Assembly: GCA_016716385.1 (NCBI GenBank)
Contig: JADJWL010000019.1
Span: 1-64,000, forward strand
Length of the DNA stretch: 64,000 nucleotides
From: Bryobacterales bacterium
GTDB lineage: Bacteria; Acidobacteriota; Terriglobia; Bryobacterales; Bryobacteraceae
Direction: 5' to 3'
The translations under genes and the position numbers were made by a program. The notes under the pieces are model-generated. The model made no database searches. It was not told the origin of the DNA and saw only the letters and a program-made list of their open reading frames with translations. Positions 1 through 9,224 of this stretch are shown here, piece by piece. Numbering within the stretch: position 1 is the first letter of the stretch; every line of letters begins with the position of its first letter.

Positions 1-858
1 CGGGTTGTGCGTGAGCACCAGCTTCCCCCTCCGCGTCCGGATCACGTTGTGCGACGTCGCCCCAGCCGGCAGGCCCGTCTTCTCCGGGGTGCTCCAGGTT
101 GCACCCTTGTCCTCGCTGAACGCGCGCCAAAGCTCGCCGTCGCGGGTTCGCAACAGCATCAGAACGCGACCCGATCCCAGCTCGGCGATCGTCGGTTCTC
201 CACCCTCACCCGCGGGATTGGCGACGAACCCGTGACGGGTCCAGGTCTTGCCTCCGTCCGTGGACCGCAGCACGCCGCCGGCCTTCGTACCGAGGCGATG
301 GATGGGCACGAGCAGTTCGCCCGTCGCGAGCCGGATGCCGTTGGTGCGCGGGGTGTGGGCGGCCTCGCCGCCGATCTCGCGCGGCGCTGTCCAGGTGCGG
401 CCGGAGTCCGGGCTGATCCGGAGGTAGATCCGGTGGTGCTCGTCGCCCACGGGACCTTGCTGGCCGGTTTCGAACGGGTAGGTGCGGCGGAGTCCCGAGG
501 AGAACAACAGCAGGGTTCGGCTGCCGTCCACGATGAACGCGGGGTCGAAGTCCGCCCGGCCGGGGAAGTCGTGAAGTGTCGACGGCGCTCTCCAGGTGCG
601 GCCGTGGTCGGACGAAGCAGCGCCGAGGATCTTCTGCCGGGCCGAGCCCTCGAAGGGTCCGGAGAACCATGCTGTCAGGATGCGCCCGTCCGGCAGGACC
701 GTCACCGAAGGGGCATGGTTGAAGCCCGTAGCGTTGGCGGCGTCGCGGGGATTGGTTCCTGTGTGTGTGAAGACCGTGGCCCGCTCAAGGATGGTGACAC
801 TGCCGGCAGGCGCCAGCAGGGGCGCGAAACAGAGTGCGGTGAGCAAAAGACGCTTCAT
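1..858 (-). CDS. Exo-alpha-sialidase (BNR/Asp-box), 3' part outside the window
   Basis: This is a secreted six-bladed-propeller sialidase, expected to release terminal sialic acid or a related sugar from glycans outside the cell. The gene starts with an ATG read leftward from 858 and stays open to the window edge (286 codons visible). A hydrophobic leader follows MKRLLLTALC. Four Asp boxes of the S-x-D-x-G-x-T-W type are readable (SSDHGRTW, SPDSGRTW, STDGGKTW, SEDKGATW), which is the hallmark of the BNR repeat. The N-terminal YRIP arginine motif of classical sialidases is not obvious here, so the substrate is less certain than for the second sialidase at 30.9-31.9 kb. It could also be a more general sialidase-like glycan-binding propeller. 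Confidence 0.8.
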   Translation of the reverse strand, partial: MKRLLLTALCFAPLLAPAGSVTILERATVFTHTGTNPRDAANATGFNHAPSVTVLPDGRILTAWFSGPFEGSARQKILGAASSDHGRTWRAPSTLHDFPGRADFDPAFIVDGSRTLLLFSSGLRRTYPFETGQQGPVGDEHHRIYLRISPDSGRTWTAPREIGGEAAHTPRTNGIRLATGELLVPIHRLGTKAGGVLRSTDGGKTWTRHGFVANPAGEGGEPTIAELGSGRVLMLLRTRDGELWRAFSEDKGATWSTPEKTGLPAGATSHNVIRTRRGKLVLTHNP

Positions 859-1093
859 CGGTAGCTCGCAGTATAACGAAATCGGGTTTGTTCTCCGCCC
901 GAAAGCCCCTTCACTCAAGGCACCCGCTCGAGGACCGAAGCGATATGCTGCGTTGCCTAGGCTTGGGAATAGGCCTGGATCACCCCTGCAGAGCAGTTCT
1001 TCGGGAAACGACGTTTGTCCAGGAAGGTTTCGACCAGGGGGTTGAAGAATCGGAAATCTGCGAATGAGTAGGTCTACGGGATTCCGACGGAAC

Positions 1094-1169
1094 TGGAGCC
1101 ACCCGCCGGGATCGAACCGGCGACCTGCTGATTACGAATCAGCCGCTCTACCAACTGAGCTAGGGTGGC
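1094..1169 (-). tRNA. tRNA-Thr(CGU), CCA encoded
   Basis: A complete cloverleaf can be folded on the minus strand: acceptor GCCACCC/GGGTGGC, D-arm GCTC/GAGC with AGTTGGTA loop, anticodon arm GCTGA/TCAGC around loop TTCGTAA (anticodon CGT, reads ACG), variable loop AGGTC, T-arm GCCGG/CCGGC with loop TTCGATC. The discriminator is T and the 3' CCA is encoded, so the span is 76 nt including CCA. All stems pair perfectly. Confidence 0.97.
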
Positions 1170-1181
1170 CCTTTTTGCTTG

Positions 1182-1190
1182 AGTGTACCA
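1182..1190 (-). promoter_or_regulatory. Extended -10 promoter element of tRNA-Thr
   Basis: Read on the minus strand the sequence is TGGTACACT, an extended -10 (TGn followed by TACACT). Its 3' end lies 12 nt before the first base of the tRNA, so transcription would begin a few bases ahead of the mature 5' end. The same nonamer recurs before the sigma factor gene at 2400-2408. No clear -35 is visible, as expected for an extended -10. Confidence 0.45.
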
Positions 1191-1228
1191 TACGCTGTCC
1201 CGCGCGCCCGCGCGGGCAGCCGCCTGCC

Positions 1229-1537
1229 CTACGCCTCGCTCGGCGCCGGTTCCTCCACCGGCTTCAACACGGGCGCCACCCACTCAGCGACCTCGAACCC
1301 CACGTACTTGCAGATCGCCAGACGCCCGTCCGGGCCCTCCAGCACGTCACCCACCCGGACGGCGTCCTCCGTGTCCTTGAGCGCGTGCCAGGCGGCGTAC
1401 TCGTTCGCCGCTTCCATCCGGAACTCGCCGTCGTCGTAATCCTTCCGCTTCACCTGCGCCGCTCCGCTCACGTGCGGCGCGAACCGGAAGCTCTGCCGGG
1501 CATTCTCCTTCAGGCGGTAGAGACGGTATTCGGCCAT
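1229..1537 (-). CDS. Small hypothetical protein (102 aa)
   Basis: I do not recognise a named family. The ATG at 1537 is chosen because a GAGGGAG ribosome-binding site sits just upstream and the predicted protein starts MAEYRLYRL. The N-terminal half is mixed charge with aromatic residues (YRLYRLKENARQSFRF), and the middle (EYAAWHALKDTEDAVRVGDVLEGPDGRL) resembles a small beta-rich cytosolic fold. No signal peptide or membrane segment is present. It lies between tRNA-Thr and pcm, divergent from pcm. Reading frame and codon composition look like a real gene, but the function is unknown. Confidence 0.7.
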   Translation of the reverse strand: MAEYRLYRLKENARQSFRFAPHVSGAAQVKRKDYDDGEFRMEAANEYAAWHALKDTEDAVRVGDVLEGPDGRLAICKYVGFEVAEWVAPVLKPVEEPAPSEA

Positions 1538-1609
1538 GGCTCCCTCTATTCTGCACCAAAACAGATCCAAAGTGAAATGTTCCTGGAAGGCGGTCGAGCC
1601 TTCCCGGGG

Positions 1610-1615
1610 TATAAT
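1610..1615 (+). promoter_or_regulatory. Candidate -10 box for pcm
   Basis: A perfect TATAAT lies in the gap between the divergent small gene and pcm, about 90 nt before the pcm start. No convincing -35 hexamer is seen at 16-18 nt upstream. The position would give a leader of about 80 nt. Confidence 0.35.
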
Positions 1616-1705
1616 CGAAAGACCGAATCCATCCCGGTCCTGTATGCCTTGGCGCAGGTCCGGACGTCTATCGGAGAGGAGCGTTATCCGGGAATCGATG
1701 GGCCG

Positions 1706-2392
1706 ATGAGAGTATGGATCGCGTTGTTCGGCGCAGCGCTGCTGCTGGCCGCGAATGATCCCTTCGCCGCGAGGCGGGAGACGATGGTGCGCCAGCAGAT
1801 CCAGGCGCGCGGCGTGCGCAACCCGGCCGTGCTTAAGGCTATGCGGGAGACGCCCCGCCACCTGTTCGTCCCCGCGCTGTGGCGCGCCAAGGCCTACGAC
1901 GACCAACCCCTGCCCATCAGCCACGGGCAAACGATCTCTCAGCCGTACATCGTCGCCGCCATGACCGATCTTCTCGATGTAGACCCGGCGCACCGCGTGC
2001 TGGAGATCGGCACCGGGTCCGGATATCAGGCGGCGGTGCTCTCGGGACTCGTCAAGCAGGTGTTCACGATGGAAGTGGTGCCGGAGCTGGCCGAAACGTC
2101 GCGGGCGCTGCTCCAGCAGCTTGGCTACGCCAACGTGCAAGTGAAGCATGGCGACGGCTATCTCGGCTGGCCCGAGGAAGCGCCGTTCGACCGCATCATC
2201 GTCACGGCCGCGCCCCCGGAGATTCCCCAGGCGCTCATCGATCAACTCAAAGTCAAAGGCAAGTTGGTCGCCCCGGTGGGACGCAGTCCGATGGACCAGC
2301 AGTTGATTGTCCTCGAAAAGGACGACCGGGGCCGCGTCCGCCGGCGCACGGCCTTTCCCGTTCGCTTTGTCCCGATGGTGCCGAAGCGCTGA
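1706..2392 (+). CDS. pcm: Protein-L-isoaspartate O-methyltransferase, exported form
   Basis: The enzyme transfers a methyl group from S-adenosylmethionine to isoaspartyl residues in damaged proteins and so starts their repair. The 228-aa protein has the family motif ISHGQTISQP (about residues 71-80) and the SAM-binding loop VLEIGTGSGY (98-107), followed by conserved acidic and GDG segments. The ATG at 1706 is preferred because it yields a hydrophobic N-terminus (MRVWIALFGAALLLA) that looks like a signal peptide ending near residue 16, so this copy probably works in the periplasm, unlike E. coli Pcm. It is followed 23 nt later by the sigma factor gene on the same strand. Confidence 0.93.
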   Translation: MRVWIALFGAALLLAANDPFAARRETMVRQQIQARGVRNPAVLKAMRETPRHLFVPALWRAKAYDDQPLPISHGQTISQPYIVAAMTDLLDVDPAHRVLEIGTGSGYQAAVLSGLVKQVFTMEVVPELAETSRALLQQLGYANVQVKHGDGYLGWPEEAPFDRIIVTAAPPEIPQALIDQLKVKGKLVAPVGRSPMDQQLIVLEKDDRGRVRRRTAFPVRFVPMVPKR

Positions 2393-2399
2393 CGGTCCC

Positions 2400-2408
2400 T
2401 GGTACACT
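2400..2408 (+). promoter_or_regulatory. Extended -10 element directly before the sigma factor GTG
   Basis: TGGTACACT (TGn plus TACACT) ends 7 nt before the GTG start at 2416, which places the expected transcription start at or next to the start codon. No Shine-Dalgarno sequence is seen in the gap. This suggests a leaderless sigma-factor transcript. Confidence 0.45.
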
Positions 2409-2415
2409 CGAAATC

Positions 2416-2982
2416 GTGCCCCAGAACGATGTGACGCAGCTCCTCCTCGACTGGAGCAAGGGCGACAAGGACGCCCTCGACCAGCTCACCCCGCTCGTGT
2501 ACGACGAACTCCGGCGCCTGGCCGGCAGCTACCTGCGGCGCGAGAGCGCGCCGGACATGCTTCAACCCACCGCGCTCGTCCATGAGGCGTACCTGCGCCT
2601 CGTCAACCAGAATCTGCCGGAGTGGCAAAGCCGTTCGCACTTCTTCGGCATTGCGGCGCACCTGATGCGGCAAATCCTGGTGGATCATGCGCGCGCGCAG
2701 CGCAGCCAGAAACGCGGCGGCGGCGCGGCGCCGGTGACACTGAACGAAGCCATCAGCTTCGCGCCGGAGCGCGGCGCCGACGTCATCGCGCTCGACGAAG
2801 CCCTCAAAGCTTTGGCCGAAGCCGACGCGCGCAAGGCAAAGATTATCGAACTCCGGCATTTCGGCGGGTTCTCCGTCGAAGAAACCGCGCAGGCTCTGGG
2901 CGTTTCGGTGGCCACCATCAGCCGGGAAACGCGTATGGCGGAGGCGTGGCTGTACCGGGAACTGAATCGCACGTCTGAATGA
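2416..2982 (+). CDS. ECF-type RNA polymerase sigma factor (TIGR02999/ECF43-like)
   Basis: The 188-aa protein has a sigma-2 domain (about residues 20-90) and a sigma-4 helix-turn-helix (about 130-180, around FSVEETAQALGVSVATIS). It would direct core RNA polymerase to a specific promoter set. Where classical ECF factors carry an acidic DAED-like motif in region 2.2, this one reads QPTALVHEAY, placing Thr52 at the position that is acidic elsewhere. In the ECF43 group (EcfP/PknT of Vibrio, EcfK/PknS of Xanthomonas) a threonine there is phosphorylated by a partner kinase to switch the factor on. The GTG start is supported by the -10 element just upstream. Its TGA overlaps the ATG of the kinase gene (ATGA), so the two are translationally coupled. 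No anti-sigma factor is adjacent. Confidence 0.9.
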   Translation: MPQNDVTQLLLDWSKGDKDALDQLTPLVYDELRRLAGSYLRRESAPDMLQPTALVHEAYLRLVNQNLPEWQSRSHFFGIAAHLMRQILVDHARAQRSQKRGGGAAPVTLNEAISFAPERGADVIALDEALKALAEADARKAKIIELRHFGGFSVEETAQALGVSVATISRETRMAEAWLYRELNRTSE

Positions 2983-5760
2983 ACCAGGAGCGGTTCCAGC
3001 AAGTCGACGAGATCTTCCAGCAGGCGGCGGATCTGCCCGCCGGCGAGCAAGCGTCGTTCCTGGACCGCGCCTGTAGTGGCGACACGGCGCTCCGGCAGGA
3101 AGTGGAAGAACTGCTGGCAGCCGACCGGTCGGGCCAGGGATTCGTCGCCGGCGCCGTCCGCCAAGCCGTCCAGGACTGGGACCACAGCGAAGTTTCGGAA
3201 GGGCAGAGGGTCGGACCCTACCGCATCCAACGCGTCATCGGGCGCGGCGGGATGGGCACAGTCTACCTTGCCAGCCGCGCGGACGACACGTTCGAGAAGA
3301 GCGTCGCCATCAAGATCGTCCGGCGGGGGATGGACAAAGGGCTGATGCTCGACCGCTTCCGCCGGGAGCGTCAGATCCTCGCCAAGCTCGATCATCCCTA
3401 CATCGCGCGCCTGCTCGACGGAGGCGCGACCCCGGACGGCCGGCCCTACCTGGTGATGGAGTACGTCCACGGCGTCCCCATCCTGGACTACTGCGAGTTG
3501 AACCGCCTGGGGCTGCGCGCGCGGCTCCAGTTGTTCCGTCAGGTGTGCGAAGCGGTCCACTACGCCCACGGCAACCTGATCGTTCATCGTGACCTGAAGC
3601 CGGGGAATATCCTGATCGACGAAAGCGGCTCGCCGAAGCTGCTCGATTTCGGAATCGCCAAATTGCTCGACGACGATGGCGACGCGCAGACGACGGTGAT
3701 GCTGGGTGCGCCGCGCCTGCTCACGCCCGAGTACGCAAGCCCGGAGCAGGCGCGTGGGGAGCCGCTAACGACGGCGACCGACGTCTATTCGCTCGGCGCG
3801 ATCCTGTACGAAGTGCTGACCGGCGTCCGCGCCCACCGCTCGGCCACCGACGCCGACCGCGTCCCGCGCCCGAGCACGGCAATGCGGGAGCGTCCCGACG
3901 CCGGACCCGCGCAGCTCCGGTTCGCGCGGCGTCTGCAAGGCGACCTCGACAACATTGTGATGAAGGCTCTGCAGGTGGATTCGGCGCGCCGCTACGCGTC
4001 GGCCGACCAGTTCGCGGAGGACATCCGCCGCTACCTCGAAGATCGCCCCGTCAAGGCGCGTCCGGATACGGCGGGTTACCTCGTGGGCAAATTCATCCGC
4101 CGCCATCGCAGGATCGCCGGGGCAGCACTGGCGGTGGTGCTGAGCCTGCTGGCCGGGATCGGTTTCTCGCTGTGGCAGATCCGCAAGGCGGAGCAACGCT
4201 TCAGGCAGGTCCACGAACTCGCCAAGGCCTTCGTCTTCGAGATTCACGACGCGATTCGCGATCTGCCCGGTTCCACGCCCGCGCGGGCTTTGCTCGTCAA
4301 CCGCGCACTGAAGTACCTGGACAGCCTGACCGAAGACGCTGGCCGCAACCAGGACCTGCGGCGCGATCTGGCGGCGGCCTATCTCCGGATCGGGGATGTG
4401 CAGGGCTACGTGTTCCAGGCCAATCTCGGCGATCCCGCGGCGGCGCTGGCCAGCTATGAGAAGGCCCGGGGGATCCTGGAACCGCTGGCGGATGAGCCGG
4501 CGGCGCGTCTCGAGCTGGTGGATGTTCTGGTGCGTCTGGCCGACGTGCAGACCCAGACGCCGGAATCGGGAAAGGCGGAGCCGAACTTCCAGCGCGCCCT
4601 GGACCTGCTCCAGAGCCTCGACCGGCAGGCAGTGGAAGTCCTGCGCCGGGAAGCACAAGTGCACCTGGGATTGGCGCGGCTGGACCGCCAGCGGGGAGAC
4701 AACGCAGCCGCGCTCGATCATGCCGACGCCTCGCTCCGGATCTTCGACCGACTCTCGGTCGCCGCGCCCGAGGACGCGGAGGTGCGGCGAGCGTTCACGG
4801 CAGCGCTCAACGCCCGCGGCATGGCGCTAAGCCGCTTCAACCGTCACGAAGAAGCACTCGAAGCGTACCGGCGGTCGGTGGCCTTGATCGAGGCAGAAGT
4901 GGCCGCCGATCCAGCCAGCACGCGGCGCAAACGCGAACTGATGCTGGCCTACAGCCATGTCGGCGATGCGCTCGGAAACCCGTCGCTTCCGGGCCTGGAC
5001 GACGCGGCCGGCGCGCTCGACGCGTACCGCCGGGTCCTGGCGCTGGCCGGAGAACTGAAGGACGCCGATCCGTCGGATGCGCGCGCCCGCACCGACTACG
5101 CGATTGCCCTCACCCGCGTGGCCAACGTGATCGAAGAGTCCAAGCCCGCGGAAGCCCTCCCGTACTACCGCCGCGCGATCGGCGAACTTCAGGAACTGGC
5201 CCGGACCGATGCCAACCCGGTGCAGGTCGGGAATTTCCTTGCGTTTGCCTGGGAGCAGACCGGCCACCGGGAGGAAGCGATGGGTTCGTCAGCCGCGCTG
5301 GACGCCTACCGCAACGCCATCGCGGCAGCGCGCACGGTGCTGGCGGCCGACCCGCGGGTGTCCTCGTCGCAGGCGACGTTGATCCGGGCATACGAAGGGG
5401 CGGCACGGCTTCTGGCCGCCCGTGGCGCCCGCGAAGAGGCAATCGAACTGGTCAACCAGGCGGTCGAACTGGCGGACGCTGAATCGAGCCGCCGGGGTGC
5501 GACGTTTCACTCGCGCAGTCTTAGGCCAAGCATTTTCCGCCGCCGGCGTGACCTACCAGAAGCTCGCCGACACGGCGCCTCGCGGAAGCCCCGGACGAGG
5601 TGCCGACAGGCAGGCGGCCTGCGCCTGGCTCCGCAAGAGTTCCGCCGAGTGGGAAGCACTGCGCAGCGAGCCGGACTTCCACTCCCGCCTGGCCCGGCAG
5701 GCCGAGGCCGCCGCGGCCGAATCGCGCCACTGCGAGGATCTTCTCCGCGCCGGGAAGTAG
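2979..5760 (+). CDS. Transmembrane Ser/Thr protein kinase with TPR-like C-terminus, frameshifted near its 3' end
   Basis: An N-terminal segment of about 80 residues is followed by a PknB-type kinase: glycine loop GRGGMG (88-93), Lys112 in VAIK, HRD at 203-205 with KPGN, DFG at 223-225 and PEYASPEQ at 250-257. A single membrane helix at about 380-400 separates the cytoplasmic kinase from a long helical, TPR-like repeat region outside the membrane that could sense a signal or partner. The upstream sigma factor is the likely substrate. The reading frame appears broken at about 5495-5540. The original frame runs on to 5978 with unnatural Arg/Pro-rich sequence and 194 nt of overlap with the next gene. 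The +1 frame continues a plausible helical repeat (VTYQKLADTAP, then SSAEWEAL) and stops at 5760. This could be a sequencing error or a real mutation that leaves the kinase domain intact. Confidence 0.85.
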
Positions 5761-5768
5761 CCGCGGGC

Positions 5769-5774
5769 TACAAT
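5769..5774 (+). promoter_or_regulatory. -10 box before the Nramp-family gene
   Basis: TACAAT ends 10 nt before the ATG at 5785. There is no recognisable Shine-Dalgarno sequence in between, so a leaderless or very short leader is likely. This supports 5785 over an alternative in-frame ATG at 5773, which overlaps the hexamer. Confidence 0.4.
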
Positions 5775-5784
5775 GAACGGAACC

Positions 5785-7161
5785 ATGAGCGCCCCGCAGG
5801 CGGCAGCAACTCCTCCAACCGACCTTTACGCCCTCGACCCAGCGGAAATTCAGAACCCGCCGGCGACCCTGTGGTCGGCTCTGCGCCGCATCGGCCCCGG
5901 CATGATCCTGGCCGCGTCGATCGTGGGCTCGGGAGAATTGATCGCCACCACGACCCTGGGAGCACAGGTCGGCTATGAAGCACTCTGGGTGATCCTCATC
6001 AGTTGCGCCATCAAGCCCGTCGTCCAGGCGGAACTCGGGCGGTATTCGGTGGCCACAGGCGAAACCTGTCTGGAGAGCTTCGACCATGTCCCCGGACCGC
6101 GCTTCAAAGTGAACTGGGTGGTGTGGGCGTGGTCGGTCATGGTCCTGATGACCCTGCTGCAAGTGGGAGCGATGTTCGGGGGCGTGGCCCAGGTGATGAA
6201 TGCGATCTATCCCGCGGTTCCTGTGAATCTGTGGGTCGTCATGTTCCTCGGCCTGACGCTGGCGATCCTGCTCGGCGGCGGGTACTCGCGCATCGAGCAT
6301 ATCGCCACGTTTAAGGTAGGGTTGTTCACGCTGCTCACGTTCCTGTGCGCCCTGCTGCTGTTCAAGCGCCCGGACTACCTGTCGATGCAGCAGTTGATCG
6401 ACGGACTGAAGCTTCAGCTTCCGGGCGCCGGCATTTCGACGGCCGTGGCTGTCTTCGGAATCACAGGGGTCGGCGCGGCCGAGTTGATCATGTATCCGTA
6501 CTGGTGCGTCGAGAAGGGCTACGCGCGCTTCTCCGGAGCCCGCGAGGATTCGCCCGCCTGGAGGCAGCGGGCCCGCGGCTGGATTCGCGTGATGCACCTC
6601 GACATCGGCTTCTCGCTCATCATCTACACGGTGTCCACGGTGGCGTTCTATCTGCTGGGCGCCGGCGTCCTGAACAGCATGGGGCTGGTTCCGTCGGCGT
6701 CCGACATGATCGCCGTGCTGTCCAATATCTACACACAGATCCTGGGGCCCTGGTCGGTGCCCATCTTCTACATCGGCGCCGTGGCGACGCTCTACAGCAC
6801 GATCTTCGCGTCGACAGCTTCGAACTCGCGAGCCTATGCCGACATGGCGCGCCTGCTCGGCTTCTACGACCGTCACGATTTTCCGAAGCGGGTGCGCTTC
6901 CAGCAGCTCTTCCTGGTGATCCTGACTGTGATCCCGGCGATCCTCTACATCTTTTTCGAATCGCCGGTGAAGATGGTGGTGGTGGTTGGCGGAATCTGCC
7001 AGTCGGTCATGCTGCCGATCATCGGCTTCAGCGCCGTCTACCTGCGCCACAAGAAGCTCCCCGCCGACATCGCTCCGGGACGCTTCACCACAGTGGGCTT
7101 GTGGGTGTCAGCCACTTTGATGGGCGCGACCGTGTTTTATGCACTCGTGTTTGGCGGATAA
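5785..7161 (+). CDS. Nramp-family (SLC11-like) transporter, divergent metal-site motifs
   Basis: A 458-aa polytopic membrane protein with about 11 hydrophobic helices and the Nramp-like architecture of two inverted repeats. Family members move divalent metal ions, usually coupled to protons. The usual helix-1 DPGN metal motif is replaced by SIVGSGEL (residues about 45-52). The helix-6 region reads GITGVGAAELIMYPYW instead of the canonical MPH segment. This is typical of Nramp-related subfamilies whose substrate is not iron or manganese, so the transported ion cannot be stated. The cytoplasmic N-terminus is acidic and Ala/Pro-rich. It lies 24 nt after the kinase gene but seems to have its own promoter. 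Confidence 0.85.
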   Translation: MSAPQAAATPPTDLYALDPAEIQNPPATLWSALRRIGPGMILAASIVGSGELIATTTLGAQVGYEALWVILISCAIKPVVQAELGRYSVATGETCLESFDHVPGPRFKVNWVVWAWSVMVLMTLLQVGAMFGGVAQVMNAIYPAVPVNLWVVMFLGLTLAILLGGGYSRIEHIATFKVGLFTLLTFLCALLLFKRPDYLSMQQLIDGLKLQLPGAGISTAVAVFGITGVGAAELIMYPYWCVEKGYARFSGAREDSPAWRQRARGWIRVMHLDIGFSLIIYTVSTVAFYLLGAGVLNSMGLVPSASDMIAVLSNIYTQILGPWSVPIFYIGAVATLYSTIFASTASNSRAYADMARLLGFYDRHDFPKRVRFQQLFLVILTVIPAILYIFFESPVKMVVVVGGICQSVMLPIIGFSAVYLRHKKLPADIAPGRFTTVGLWVSATLMGATVFYALVFGG

Positions 7162-7168
7162 GGGAACC

Positions 7169-9220
7169 GTGCGCGTGCTTCGACTGATTCCTGTTCTGTT
7201 GTTGGCGCTTTCCGCTGTCGCCGGGCCCATCCCGGCGGACGAGGCCCGGCGTTGGACCCGCTGGCTGCTGCCGCATCCGAAGGAAGTCCGGCTCGATGGC
7301 AAGGTCGTGCTGCCCGCGGCAGACGTCGCGGTGCGGTTGCGCCCCGGTGCGGGCGACGTCGAACGCGAGGCTGCCTCCGGACTGCAATCCGTGCTCCGCG
7401 GCGCGAGCAACGCGCGGTTCGAAATTCTGATCGGCGTGCAGCAACCCGGATGGGAACCGGGCGCCGTGGCGCCGGAGTTGCGGCAGCGCCTCGCCGCGCT
7501 GCCAAACCGTGGGCAGGCGTACGCCATCCAACCGGTTGGCGAAACGCGGCTGATTCTCACGGCCCTGGAGCCCGATGGCGTCGCCTATGCCGCGCGAACC
7601 TTGCACCAACTCCTCGAACCCACACTCGATCAGCCCGCGGTCGCGATCCCACTGGCCACCGTCGTCGACTGGCCGGACTTCGACGAGCGCGGCCTGTGGA
7701 ACTTCCCCGACGCCGCCGCCTGGGTGCCCTGGATGGCGGGGCTGAAACTGAACTACGGCAAGATGGCCACCACGCGGCTGCGACCCGTCGAACGCGGCGG
7801 CAGCAATGGCGTGATCATCGAAACGGACCTGTACGCCCGCGCCAAGCGGATGGCGTTCCGGTACGTGCCGTACATCGTGCACGTGAACTTCCTGCATGAC
7901 ACGGGCCTGTTCCGCGCGTACCCGGAACTGGCCGGCCGGGGTGATGAAGCGCTCGCCGGGCGCTACTTCGCGCACAAGCGGGGGAACCAGCACCGCGCCC
8001 CGTTCGCCGCCCATCCGGAGTTTCAACGCATTGTCACCGAGTGGCTGGAGGATCTGGCCGCGCAAGGTGTGGACGAAGTCAGTTGCTGGCTCAGCGAACG
8101 CCCCGCCCAGGACCAGCGCCCGGAGACCACCGCCGTGGGCCAGTTCGTGCTGGAAGGCAGAGCGTTCGTCAATGCGTGGCGCGAGGTGCGCCGGCGGCAT
8201 CCGGACTTCCGTATCCGGCTGTTCCTCTCGACGGTCACGACCGAGCGCGATTACCGTGTGTTGGCCGAGGCGCCTCCCGAAGTGAAGATCGAGCGGGCAT
8301 GCGCCACGGCGCTCGAGCGCGTGACCCGCCTGCCGCGCGACCTGTTCCGTTATCCCCTGCTCGATCAGGACGCCGCCGAAGGCCGCTGGATCGCCAGCTA
8401 CGACGTCCCGGTCGGCGCGAACGCACGGGTCGATACGCCCGAGTACATGGTGCCGCAGACATCGGCCCACCGCATCCGCGACTACGTGCGGCAACTGCTG
8501 GAGCGCAAGTACAGCGGCGCGTACGGCATGCTCGCGTGGGCGAACCGGGCCCGGGAAACGTACGGGTTCAGCACCGCCGCGCTGGCCGAGTATTCCTGGA
8601 ACGTGGGTGGCCGCGCGACGCGCGACTTCGCTCTGGCCTGGGCGACACGGGAACGCTACCGGGACCCCGAGGCGTTCGCCGACTGGTCGGAGATCATCGG
8701 ACCCGTCGCCTTCGACGTCTACGATTCCGAATTCCCCATTGCGTACTCCTGGGGCCGGTACATCGAGATGGTGCGCAAGCGGCAGCGTCCCTACCTCGGT
8801 GAAGGGCCGTTCCGTTACTACTCAAGCCGCGAGGACTTCGATGCCAAGCTGGCCGCTTGCGACAGAGCGCTTCCGCTTGCCCGCCGCCTCGGCGCTCCGG
8901 TCTTCGCGCAGGAAACGGCCGTCGTGCGTTCGTACGTGCGGCTGGCGCGCGCCATCTACGAGGTGGCTGAGCAACTCGCAACCGATTCCATGGAGACGCT
9001 CGAGAGCCAGGCCAGGATGCGCGAGCGGCTGGCGGAACTGGAGGCCGCGGGCAAAGAGAACGCCACCGCGATCCGGACATGGCGCACGGAACTGGGCCCG
9101 GAGTCGTGGGACCAGACCTCCGGTGATTCTTCCGTCTTCCGGGCTCTCGACGCCATCCGCGGCACGGAAACCACCGTCTTCGAGATCAAGGATTTCGTCG
9201 AAGGGCGCTATTTTTATTGA
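7169..9220 (+). CDS. Secreted GH20/GH84-like glycosidase-fold protein (683 aa)
   Basis: A signal peptide (VRVLRLIPVLLLALSAVAG) follows the GTG at 7169, which is preceded by AGGGAA and begins 8 nt after the Nramp stop. The first 150 residues form a GH20b-type domain: the GQAYAIQP, LILTALEPDGVAYAARTLHQLL and VVDWPDFDERG segments match the domain that precedes the TIM barrel in beta-hexosaminidases and alpha-glucuronidases. The following roughly 350 residues should be a barrel, with a possible acidic active-site strand at VDEVSCWLSE. The typical GH20 Asp-Glu pair in its usual context is not seen, so the precise glycosidase activity is unproven. The last 130 residues are helical. It probably acts on environmental polysaccharide or glycoconjugate. 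Confidence 0.7.
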   Translation: MRVLRLIPVLLLALSAVAGPIPADEARRWTRWLLPHPKEVRLDGKVVLPAADVAVRLRPGAGDVEREAASGLQSVLRGASNARFEILIGVQQPGWEPGAVAPELRQRLAALPNRGQAYAIQPVGETRLILTALEPDGVAYAARTLHQLLEPTLDQPAVAIPLATVVDWPDFDERGLWNFPDAAAWVPWMAGLKLNYGKMATTRLRPVERGGSNGVIIETDLYARAKRMAFRYVPYIVHVNFLHDTGLFRAYPELAGRGDEALAGRYFAHKRGNQHRAPFAAHPEFQRIVTEWLEDLAAQGVDEVSCWLSERPAQDQRPETTAVGQFVLEGRAFVNAWREVRRRHPDFRIRLFLSTVTTERDYRVLAEAPPEVKIERACATALERVTRLPRDLFRYPLLDQDAAEGRWIASYDVPVGANARVDTPEYMVPQTSAHRIRDYVRQLLERKYSGAYGMLAWANRARETYGFSTAALAEYSWNVGGRATRDFALAWATRERYRDPEAFADWSEIIGPVAFDVYDSEFPIAYSWGRYIEMVRKRQRPYLGEGPFRYYSSREDFDAKLAACDRALPLARRLGAPVFAQETAVVRSYVRLARAIYEVAEQLATDSMETLESQARMRERLAELEAAGKENATAIRTWRTELGPESWDQTSGDSSVFRALDAIRGTETTVFEIKDFVEGRYFY

Positions 9221-9224
9221 CCGG

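Noticed and set aside
5761..5978. C-terminal extension of the kinase to 5978
   Set aside because: Composition is unnatural, and it would overlap the Nramp gene by 194 nt; a frameshift explains it better.
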